Shown here piece after piece: positions 1-8,136 of a stretch of 16,112 nt of DNA. The DNA comes from Polyrhizophydium stewartii (Eukaryota > Chytridiomycota > Chytridiomycetes > Rhizophydiales): positions 1 through 16,112 of the forward strand of contig JADGIZ010000318.1 of the NCBI GenBank assembly GCA_027604665.1. Direction: 5' to 3'. How positions within the stretch are numbered: the first letter of the stretch is position 1; each line of letters starts with the position of its first letter. Position numbers and translations under genes: made by a program. Under the pieces are notes generated by a model that was not told where the DNA came from, ran no database searches, and was given only the letters and a program-made list of their open reading frames with translations.

Positions 1-1553
1 AAGTATACCACAAGGCCCACGCCCATCCACGCGAACACTCGGATGATGGCCGGGATCGTCGCCTGCGAGAACAGCCCGGCCGCGCTGAATGCCGACAGGA
101 ACGGGATCAGCATGCCGCCGATCCAGAAGCCGCCTGGGATCTGGAACTTGCGCGGCAGGTCCGGCTGCGTGATGCGCAGCACAAGCGTCGACACCGACAC
201 AAGGAAGAACGCAGACAGCGTGCCCACGGATGCGAGGTTACCAAGGACGTCGACGGGCAAGAAAGCCGAGAGCAGCGCGCAGACGGTGCCGGACACGATC
301 GTGGTGACGTACGGTGTGCCCGTCTTGGGGTGGATCTTGGCGAACGCCGATGGCAGGAGGCCGTCATACGCCATCGAGTAGAAGATGCGCGGCTGCGCAA
401 TGAGGCTGGAAAGCAGGACCGACGACAAGCCAACCAGAGCACCGAACGAGATGATCACGGCCATGGCGGGGAGGCCAACGTCAATCAGCGCCTGGCCGAC
501 CGGCGCGCCGCGGCTGATCGTCGAATATGGCACCATGCCAACGAGCACAGCGGCGACGGCGACGTAAAGAATCGTGCAGATGCCGAGCGAGGCAATGATG
601 CCGATCGGCAGGTCGCGCTGCGGGTTGGCGGCCTCCTGCGCCGTCGTCGTGACGGCGTCGAAGCCAATGTACGCAAAGAACACGGACACAGACGCCTGGA
701 AGATGCCCGATGCGCCGTAGTGACCATACTCCTGCGCCGGCGGGATAAACGGCGTGTAGTTGGCGTTGTTGATGAACTTGATGCCCGTGAGCACAAAGAG
801 GATGCACACGACGATCTTGATGACGACCATGGTGTTGTTGAACCACGCGGCCTCGCGGATGCCAATGACGAGCAAGATAGTGATGGCGACGACAATGAAG
901 AACGCCGGGAACTGCAAGCACATATCAGCGTCGGCGCATGGCAGGCGGCCTGCAGAGGCAGCCGTTTGCGGAAAACTCACGTTAAAGTACGCCTGGCAGA
1001 GCTCGTCCGAGCCGGGACGGCAGGGGACCTTGTTCATGTAGAAGCCCGCAGCGACCGTGTCCGAGGCCTCGAGCCAGATGAACGGCGCGTTGGTGAACCG
1101 CTGGTCAAACAGCGACTTTCCGTCGGCGGTAAAGCCGGTCACAAAGGTATCCAGGTAGTACGCCCAGCCGACGGCAACCGTCGCTGACCCGACGAGGTAC
1201 TCGAGCATCAGGTCCCAGCCAACGATCCAGGCGAGCAGCTCGCCGAGGGCGGCGTACGTGAACGAGTATGCGGAGCCAGAGACGGGAAGCGTCGAGCCGA
1301 GCTCGGCGTAACACAGGCAGGCGAAGATGCAGACGACGCCCGAGATGATATAGGAGAGAATGATGGCGGGGCCGGCGTAGTCCTTGGCCGCGGTGCCGGT
1401 GAGCACGAAGATGCCGGCGCCGATGGTCGTGCCGATGCCGATGCACGTCAGGTCCCATGCGTTGAGCGGCCGCTTGTACTCGGCCTCGTTGATCTCCTTC
1501 TGGACGGAGTCGATGGGCTTGCGCGCCACGATGCGGCGCAGGATGCTGGACAT
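1..1553 (-). CDS. Cationic amino acid transporter (CAT/APC family), 3' partial
   Basis: This gene encodes a multi-pass membrane transporter of the amino acid-polyamine-organocation superfamily, CAT (SLC7A1-4 / YfnA-like) subgroup, which moves amino acids across the plasma or vacuolar membrane. Exons are 1553-981 and 911-1, with a 69-nt phase-0 GT-AG intron (980-912). The ATG at 1553 opens MSSILRRIVARKPID. The first membrane helix carries the APC signature GIGTTIGAGIFVLTG at about residues 39-53, followed by AELGSTLPVSGSAYSF and WDLMLEYLVG. Exon 2 keeps the family motif FFAYIGFDAVTTTAQEA and RIFYSMAYDGLLP. About 494 residues are present and the frame is open to the window edge, so the C-terminal end is missing. 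CAT-type transporters are typical of animals, plants, bacteria and some early-diverging fungi, whereas yeasts mostly use the YAT type (family knowledge). The exact substrate cannot be read from the sequence. Confidence 0.93.
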   Translation of the reverse strand, partial: MSSILRRIVARKPIDSVQKEINEAEYKRPLNAWDLTCIGIGTTIGAGIFVLTGTAAKDYAGPAIILSYIISGVVCIFACLCYAELGSTLPVSGSAYSFTYAALGELLAWIVGWDLMLEYLVGSATVAVGWAYYLDTFVTGFTADGKSLFDQRFTNAPFIWLEASDTVAAGFYMNKVPCRPGSDELCQAYFNVSFPQTAASAGRLPCADADMCLQFPAFFIVVAITILLVIGIREAAWFNNTMVVIKIVVCILFVLTGIKFINNANYTPFIPPAQEYGHYGASGIFQASVSVFFAYIGFDAVTTTAQEAANPQRDLPIGIIASLGICTILYVAVAAVLVGMVPYSTISRGAPVGQALIDVGLPAMAVIISFGALVGLSSVLLSSLIAQPRIFYSMAYDGLLPSAFAKIHPKTGTPYVTTIVSGTVCALLSAFLPVDVLGNLASVGTLSAFFLVSVSTLVLRITQPDLPRKFQIPGGFWIGGMLIPFLSAFSAAGLFSQATIPAIIRVFAWMGVGLVVY

Positions 1554-1675
1554 GGCGGGCGTGAGTGGGCGAGCACGGGGGACGATGCGGTGTCGGAGCC
1601 AGGCGGAAAGAAAAGCAGAGGCGGCGGGCTTGCGGCTGAATCTGAGACCACCGCTTTTTTTTAATCTCGCGTCCG

Positions 1676-1689
1676 CGATTGCGCAATCG
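1676..1689. promoter_or_regulatory. Perfect 14-bp palindrome with C/EBP-type core
   Basis: The sequence CGATTGCGCAATCG is a perfect palindrome containing ATTGCGCAAT, the symmetric consensus of C/EBP-class bZIP dimers. It lies 123 bp upstream of the transporter ATG, in the 230-bp gap between the NSF stop codon and that ATG. A run of eight T (1655-1662, poly(dA) on the coding strand of the transporter) lies between it and the gene. A role as a bZIP operator for the transporter is inferred from position and symmetry only. Confidence 0.4.
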
Positions 1690-1783
1690 GAGGCGCGGCT
1701 TGCGACAACGTGGGAGATTGCTGCTGATTTCCGGCCCCGATGCTTCATTGATGGCGACTCGTGGCGGCGGCCGGGCAGCGCGC

Positions 1784-4700
1784 TCATTTGAACGTCAGCT
1801 CCTCGGTCATGGTCTGCACAAACTTGTCGACCTTGTCCACGTCCTGGGCGGCCATCTCGACGTAGTAGAGCAGCTTCTTGATGGGAATCGACAGCTTGGC
1901 CGGCGGGTTGCTGCGCACGGCCGCCTCGAGCGTGCGCAGGGCGTGCACACGCTCGCCGTCGCTGAACGTCCTGAGCTCCTATTGGCCGCGGCGGCGCCGG
2001 GTGATTTGTCAGCACACCATCGGCGGCGCCATCGGCCATTCGCGCCATAGGCGGCCTGCAACGCACCACCAGGATCGAATCGAGCGCCTGGAACGTCGAG
2101 ATGGTCGGCACGTAGATGGCCGAGTTGAACGAGTCGATGAGTTCGAGCTGCTCGAGGATCGTGCGCTGGCTGGTCGTCGCCAGAATGAGCAGCTTGTGGC
2201 CCTGCCTCGCAGCGTCAGCCAGGCGGCGAGGACATGCCCGGCTCGAGGTCGGGCCAAGACCCACCTTGGGCGGCGGCTTCTTGAACAGCACGAGCAGCGT
2301 CTGGAGCACCGAGTTGGAAAAGCGAGGGCCGATCGATGCCCAGTCTGCATTCACGCATGCCGTCAGCGACAGATGCAGACACTCGCATCGCCGCCAGTGT
2401 CGCTGCACTAACCGAGCAGGCGCTCGATCGAGTCCACCACGACGCAGCTGAGCGGCGACTTGTACGCATCGTTGAAGACCTGGGAACGGTGCGTGTCAGC
2501 ACGGCGTCGCCTCGGAGCAGCAGGGACGTATGCAATCACAAAAGCCAGACCTTGCTGATGTGGCTCATCTTGGCAGCCTCGGTAAAGCCGACCATGGACT
2601 CGGGCGAGATGAGCTTGATGAATGGAAACTCGCTCGACATGGCAATCGTCGCCGCAAGCGCCGTCTTGCCCGCGCCGACGGGGCCTGAACAGCCGCTCTC
2701 TGAGCGTCAGACTCAAGCACCCGCTCCAAGCCCGCGCGGCGTGCATGTCTGCGACCCACCATGGAGCAGCACGGACACGAGCGGCGTGCGCTGGCTGTTC
2801 TTGACCTGGTCAATCACCAGCTGGCCGTCGGATAGGATGCGCTGCCAAGTCCCGCACGGTCAGCGAGAGTCATGCCGGCACCCCATTTCACAAATGCGCA
2901 TCTTGGTACCTCGATGTTCGGGCCGAATTTGAGAATGCCGTTCATGACGCACTGCTGCAGCTCCGTCTCGGACACACCAAAGGCCGGCCGCACCTCCTCG
3001 AGCGCATGCAAAAAGTCGTCGCGGCAAAACTTGATCTTGTCATAGTCCTGCGTGACCTGCGCTTGGTCGCCAATCTGGACAGATCACGGGCCCCCAAAGT
3101 TCGCCGGTCAGCAAAACGCAGCCGCGAGAATGTGCTGCTTCACGCCGCCTCTGCACGCACCTTGATGTGGCGGTTGAACGCAAATGAGCTGGCGCTCTTG
3201 ATCAGACCGGCGATTTCGGCACCGCTAAAGTTCTTGGTGAGCGACGCAAGCTCAGCGAGATCGACATCGGCGTCGAGCAGGTTTCCCTTGCGCATCTGCA
3301 CATCATTTGCGCGCACACGGAATGGATGAGCCAGGTGCAGAAACACACATGCAAGGTGTAGCCCGCGCCACCGCCCACCTTGGCCGTGTGCACGTTCAGA
3401 ATCTGCAGACGGCCCTTCTCATCCGGCAGATGAATCTCCATCTGGATCTCGAGACGACCTGGACGCAACAGCGCCTCGTCGATCATGTCAAGACGGTTGG
3501 TCATGCCAATGATGAGAATGTTGTTGAGCTGATCAACGCCGTCCATCTTGGACAGCAGCTGGTTGACAATCGAGTCGCCGACGCCCGTGCCGTCGTTCTT
3601 GGACCCGCGCTGCTTGCAAATCGCGTCGAGCTCGTCAAAGATGATGATGTGCAGCGAGCTTTCCTCGCCCTTGGCCTTGTACTCGGCCTCGGCCGGCGCA
3701 AACAGCTTGCGGATGTTCTCCTCGGACTGGCCCACAAACTTGTTGAGGATCTCGGGGCCATTGACAATGAGCGGCTCGCGCGCGTTGAGCATCTTGCCGA
3801 TCTGGCGCGCCATGAGCGTCTTGCCCGTACCCGGAGGGCCGTAGAGCACAATACCTGTTGCGCGTGGCGCATGCAACTCGTCAACGCCAGACGCAAACGC
3901 GGGGCGCAGTGCGACCGGCAGCTGGCCTCTGCGGGCACGCACCTTTGACGTGCTGGATACCAATCTGCTGCACAATGGCGGGCGGGAAGATGCGCGAGAC
4001 GAACGCGCGGCGGAAGATGCTGCTGAACTCGTCGTCCAGACCACCGATGCCCAGGTCTGCAAAGTTGAAGTTGGGCTTGAAGATGGCGTTGGGTGCGGCG
4101 CTGCGCGCGCCGCCCTTGAGGCGGATGGTCGAGTCGGCGGTCTTTGTGAAGTTGATGACCGTCTGGTCGATCAGGATGCCGCGCAGCGGGGCGCCGGGAG
4201 CTGTCGGTTGACGTCAGCCGCGGATGTTAGCCAAAGACGCATGCGGCCGCGAGACCTTGCGTGAACGCACCGGACGGAAGCATCTTGTTGGCCGAGCCGC
4301 CGCGCAGCGACTGCAGATCGACAAGCTCGGCGCGCACGACTGTCGCCAGGATATCGACGCCTTGGAAATCAAAGTAAGTGGCTTGGCCGACAGAGAAGAT
4401 CTGCCCGTTGAAGAGCCGGGTGAAGAGCGTGGACATTTCACCAACGTCGTAGTACTCTGACAGCTGCGTGACGCCTCGGCGGGCGAAGCCGACCTGTGTG
4501 GCCGTGAAGTTGTCGCCGTCAGCAGATGGGCAGCGGGCAAGGCCGGACAGCGCAACGGCCCGCGGTGCCCGAAGACTGCGGCACCAGCACCGCGCAAGCG
4601 CACCTGGATCTCGACGCTGCCGAGATACGGGTTGGGGCTCTCGCGCAGCGGGTCGTATGGGCGCACTCGGACGTCCTGCTCGACCGACAACCGGGCAAAG

Positions 4701-5083
4701 GTGCGGTGGAACATGCCTGTTAGGATCTCGCCCGGCTGGGCCTTCTGGTCGACCCTGCGCGAGCGGGTAGCACCAGGAAGCGGTCAGCACTGTGCAGCGC
4801 CTCGGGCGAGTCTGAGCGCCGGGCGGCGTCGAGCGCTTGAGGTCCCGCCGGAGCCGAGGGTGCGCTCGAGGTGTCGCAATCACGGGCGGTTCCCGTGGCG
4901 CACGAGGCCGGGGTGGGGGCGGGACGAGGCCTCGTGCCAGCGGTGCGTGGGCCCGCACCTGCACGAGAAGGCGAAGGTCTCGTCAATGAGAACATGGGCG
5001 CAGTTGGGCGGGAAGTCGACGGGCGAGACGTAGACGAGGCCCGTGCGGCTGTCGGCGTCGACGGCATGCTTGCGCACTCTCAT
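1784..5083 (-). CDS. SEC18: Vesicle-fusing ATPase NSF/Sec18, complete, 13 exons
   Basis: This is NSF/Sec18, the hexameric AAA+ ATPase that, with alpha-SNAP, disassembles SNARE complexes after membrane fusion throughout the secretory pathway. Exons: 5083-4959, 4754-4604, 4493-4256, 4200-3943, 3854-3379, 3295-3161, 3074-2910, 2841-2760, 2684-2551, 2479-2413, 2344-2265, 2201-2067, 1978-1784. They sum to 2241 nt (746 residues), with every junction in phase. The N domain (to about residue 200) has VSPVDFP and [11 protein letters not shown]1 has Walker A GPPGTGKT (263-270), Walker B IIIFDELD (327-334) and [10 protein letters not shown]2 has Walker A GPVGAGKT (544-551), Walker B CVVVDSIE (600-607) and the hallmark [19 protein letters not shown]. 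Length matches the family (about 740-760). The 12 introns are 55-204 nt. The donor of the last intron could be 2066 or 2069, a one-codon difference. The start at 5083 follows an acceptor-like cccgcag, so a 5'UTR intron or short upstream exon is possible. Confidence 0.96.
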
Positions 5084-5572
5084 GGTTGTCGTGGCTGCGG
5101 GCAAACAGACGCTGCCGCGGCGGTGCGGGCCAGACCTCGGTCTCGCCCCGCTGCCGACCGGCTTGAAATGCTGCAGACGCTGGCCGCGGCGGCGTCTACG
5201 TGGCCGTCTGCCCGGCTGCCGCGTGCATCCTCCATTGGCGTGCCCGGCGGCTTCGTGGTCGACTGCGATTGTGCCGCGACAGATCGTCCATGTGAGCTCA
5301 GGTCCGTTGATTCCTGGCACACCGGCCGGCCTGCCCAACATGGCGGTGACGGCGGCGGTGTGCGGCAGCATTCGACCACCCCAACACGCCCTCGGATGCA
5401 GCCCAGATCTCACATCCCACGCGGTGCCAGCCAGGTGACCAAGTATGATGTGTTCCTCAGGCCAAAATCCGGCCGCTTCCTTGGACCAAGCTTCATCCCA
5501 ACCCCACACACACCCAGCCGCCCACACACCCAGCGCTCCCCAGCCCGCACGCACACCCACACACCCGCCAGC
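5084..5572. promoter_or_regulatory. Divergent intergenic region between SEC18 and a small gene
   Basis: This 489-bp gap separates the divergent starts of SEC18 (minus) and the small plus-strand gene. The right end, about 5501-5572, is strongly C/A-rich with many CACAC and CCCAC repeats and few G or T, like a leader directly upstream of the 5573 ATG. I see no convincing TATA box and no recognisable protein in the rest. A minus-strand frame stays open across this stretch but has no family resemblance. Confidence 0.5.
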
Positions 5573-5809
5573 ATGAACGCAGCCATCGAGGACCACCCGC
5601 AGCTCTATCGCGAGGCCACCAACCACCCCGAGAAGATCGGCGCCGCCCCCAAGGTGTGCGAGGGATGCGAGGGATGCACCCAGGCAACGGCCAAGGCCCC
5701 CGCCACCCAGCCCACGCCGGACCTGTTCCCGGCGGCCATCCGCGAGATCGAGAATCACGGCACGCCCGAGCAGGTCGCCGCGCTGCACCGCGCCGAGCAG
5801 ACCCACTGA
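5573..5809 (+). CDS. Small unrecognised protein, 78 residues
   Basis: I do not recognise this protein. The frame begins MNAAIEDHPQLYREATNHPE and ends AALHRAEQTH with TGA at 5807-5809. It is hydrophilic, rich in Ala, Pro, Glu and His, and has no signal peptide or membrane helix. Its middle holds VCEGCEGC, written by a 9-bp tandem repeat (GCGAGGGAT twice), which could be a small metal-binding cysteine cluster. A segment from 5654 (after AAG, starting GTGTGC) to 5710 (ending CCACCCAG) is 57 nt, a multiple of three with no stop, and has GT-AG ends. It could be an intron, giving a 59-residue protein without the cysteines. The C/A-rich leader and codon use like its neighbours support a real gene. 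It diverges from SEC18 and converges with the JmjC gene, 90 bp away. Confidence 0.5.
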   Translation: MNAAIEDHPQLYREATNHPEKIGAAPKVCEGCEGCTQATAKAPATQPTPDLFPAAIREIENHGTPEQVAALHRAEQTH

Positions 5810-5882
5810 GCCTCGCGCTCTCCTGCGCTCGCTCGCCGCCTTCCCCCTCCCCTGTCTGATGCACACGGCCACCGTGATTGTC

Positions 5883-5905
5883 GAATGAATCACGCTGATT
5901 CATTC
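5883..5905. repeat. Perfect 10-bp inverted repeat at convergent gene ends
   Basis: GAATGAATCA and its exact reverse complement TGATTCATTC are separated by the three bases CGC. The right arm contains the TGA stop codon of the minus-strand JmjC gene (5900-5902). The element lies in the 90-bp space between two convergent genes. It could form a hairpin in either 3'UTR or act as a 3'-end or regulatory signal. Function is not known. Confidence 0.75.
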
Positions 5906-7869
5906 ATCGTCGTGGTCGTGCTCGCCGCTGTCGTCCTCGGCGCCGTACATGAGCCGCTGGAGCGGCCGCCAGTGCACATCGCGCCAGTACCAGTCCTCGT
6001 ATGGCTGCTCAAAGTCGGCCGTCGTGGGCGGCACGAGCCAAAAGTTGAGTGCGAGGTGGTGGTTGGCGAGCGCTCCGACGCGGACCCCGGCCGCGGCCTT
6101 GCTGCCAGCGCCAAAGGATCGCACCTCGTGGAACCAGCCGGCGGGCAGGTACAGCGCCTCGCCCGCAGACAGCTGGAGCGTCACCATCGTCGCATCGGCG
6201 ATCTTGGTGAACGCCTGCGATGGCCGCCTGCCTGCCGCGACGGCGTCGAGATCGGCCACGGGCACGCGGCTGAAGCTCGGCGGCTCGCTGGTCGCGGCCG
6301 TGGTGCTTGTCTTGGTTGGTTCAGCTGCGTTACTGCCGGCCGTGCGTGCCTTCTTGCCATCGCGGGGGCCGTCGGTCGGCGCGCTGCGCTTGCGCCGCTC
6401 AGACGCAGGCATCACCTGTCCGCGCAGGCTCTCGTCGACCTCGTCCTCGTCCTCAGTCAGAGCCGTCTCGTCGTCTGCCCACCATGCGCAGAGATCTTCA
6501 GCCTCCGCCCCTCCCCCCCCCCGCGAAGCACCCGATCCAGATCCAGATCCAGATCGCTGCGGGCGGGCAACAGAGTGGCAAACGCACCTTGGTACTGCAG
6601 CATCTCGGCCATGGCGTCATCGAGCTGCTTCTCGGCGCGCTCAGTCTCTTCCTCGGTCTCGGCCGCATCCAGTGCTTCTTGGGCCAGCTGCAAGTGGTAA
6701 CCAGCGACATCCTCGACGAACGCGCCGTCGCCGCGCACGCCGTGCTGCGGACCATCGCTGCGGCCGCCCTTGCCGCCGCTGCTGTGGGACCCGGCGTACT
6801 CTTGCAGCCCGTTGGGGTGCACCTTGGTCACGCTGCCGTGCAGGTACATCCGCTCCGTCTCGCGCGGGCTGAAGAGGCGGAAGCGTTTGCTTCCGGCTTT
6901 CAGCAGGTAAAAGTTGTCGTGGTGGTCGTGGTGCAGGCCCGACGAGGTGCCCTCGGGCAGATCCGTCGCGCCGATCCACAGGTTCATCTTGCGGGAGAGT
7001 CAGATGGAAGTGCCAGATGGAAACGTCAGATGGATGTGCCAGATGGAGGCGTCAGATGGATGTCCCAGATGGATGTGCGAGCGGTGTTTGTTGTCAGAGG
7101 TGCGAGTGAGCCGGTGCGAGTCCAGAATTGGGACATGCACTCAGATCCCATGGTCGCTCACCAGGTGCGGCGCGAGGTTACCAAACAGCTTGAGCGCGGT
7201 CGGGATGCGGTCGAGAAGAACGTGCAGCGGCGGTGACGCATAGTCGGTCACCTTGACCTGGTCTTCGTCCTCATCGCCGTCGTCGTCGTCGTCGTCGCCA
7301 TCCTCGTCGACGTCCTCCCACTCGTCGCCGCCGTCGTCGCTCATGGGCTCGCCGTCGGCATCATCATCACCATCTTCTGCGCTCTCGTTCTCGTCTGCCA
7401 CCGCGGCCGCAGACTCGGACGCGGCCTTGGCGCCCTGCTCCTCGTCCTGGTCGTACTGGGTCGTCATGTAGTGCTCCATGTCGCCCGAGGCAATCAGCTT
7501 GGCAAAGTCGCCAAAGGGCATGTGCTCGCGGCGCCGGCCGGAGCCGAACTGGCCGCGGGCGTCCTTGCGCTCGACGGAGACGACGGCGTCGCCGGCGTTC
7601 TTGGCAAGCCATGCGAGCGAGAGCCATTCCCAGTCGGCCTTGCCCGTCGGCTGCGGCGAGACGTTTTTCTTGTCGGACGACGACGACGACGACTTTGGCG
7701 GGATCGGCGCGGGCTCGGGGAACCCGACGAGCACGCACGGCGTGCGGGTCGCCACGTACTTGGCGAAAAAGGCCTCGGGCGAGATCGATCCCGCGGGCAC
7801 GCGGTCCGGCTGCCACCTGGACGACGGCGGGTGGAAGCCGGCGTAGTCGTTGCGGATGCTTGGCGCCAT
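5900..7869 (-). CDS. JmjC/cupin-8 2-oxoglutarate oxygenase with acidic insert
   Basis: This gene encodes a JmjC-domain (cupin_8, FIH/JMJD7-like) Fe(II)/2-oxoglutarate-dependent oxygenase, probably a protein hydroxylase. Exons are 7869-7162, 6987-6588 and 6495-5900, giving 567 residues in phase. The start is secure: an in-frame TGA lies 21 nt upstream (7890-7888). The iron-binding HxD is H255/D257 in SGLHHDHHDNFYLL, a lysine in GSKRFRLFSP (about K270) fits the 2OG-binding lysine of FIH, and the distal histidine is H492 in LPAGWFHEV, followed by LALNFWLVPP. Residues about 160-204 form a strongly acidic Asp/Glu insert just before the core, and residues about 380-440 form a charged, basic insert within the core (RRKRSAP). 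The second intron has two in-phase acceptors: 6496, adding LCAWWAD, or 6475. I prefer 6496. The substrate is unknown. It could act on protein side chains or, less likely, histones. Confidence 0.85.
6513..6555. repeat. C10 run and ATCCAG hexamer repeat in JmjC intron 2
   Basis: Within the second JmjC intron, the plus strand has ten consecutive C (6513-6522) and then ATCCAG three times plus ATC (6535-6555). Both are low-complexity, slippage-prone repeats inside a roughly 92-113-nt intron. On the sense (minus) strand they read as CTGGAT repeats followed by G10. Confidence 0.85.
7001..7078. repeat. 13-bp minisatellite, six tandem copies, in JmjC intron 1
   Basis: Six contiguous 13-bp units all begin CAGATGGA (plus strand): 7001-7013, 7014-7026, 7027-7039, 7040-7052, 7053-7065 and 7066-7078. 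The last four or five bases vary; the first four unit ends alternate TGC and CGT, followed by TCC and TGC, suggesting growth from a 26-bp double unit. The array fills nearly half of the 174-nt intron (7161-6988) of the JmjC gene, so it is not coding. Confidence 0.9.
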
Positions 7870-8136
7870 CCTCTTTGGTCTTGGAGATCAGGATATACCC
7901 GCCAGCCCGCTGGATCACAGCATCCTGAGGGCGGATGGGGTGGTGAGCGCTGCCGGCCAGCGAGAGTCGGCGGGTGCTGGGAGTGTATTACTCTTTTCAA
8001 GGAGTGCGGTGCGGAGTGAAGCAGGGATCGCAGGCTTTGTTGAAGAGGAGAGGATGGCATGGCGACAACGCAGCATGGGGGGCGGGAGGAGGCGAAATGG
8101 GTGCCAGGAGTGGAGACCCAGATCCGATGCCTGAAA
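7870..8136. promoter_or_regulatory. Gap between EF-hand stop and JmjC start
   Basis: This 267-bp gap carries the 3' end of the EF-hand transcript and the promoter of the JmjC gene, both on the minus strand. It has an acceptor-like CCGCCCTCAG ending near 7925 that may belong to a 5'UTR intron of the JmjC gene. I see no other clear element. Confidence 0.4.

Noticed and set aside
4880..5893. A 337-codon minus-strand open frame that contains the SEC18 start
   Set aside because: The upstream part has Gly/Arg-rich low-complexity sequence, is antisense to the small gene, and lacks similarity to Sec18 N-termini. Only the end from the Met at 5083 aligns with the N domain.
7001..7078. CRISPR-like array
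   Set aside because: Units are 13 bp and contiguous with no spacers, in a eukaryotic intron. It is a minisatellite.
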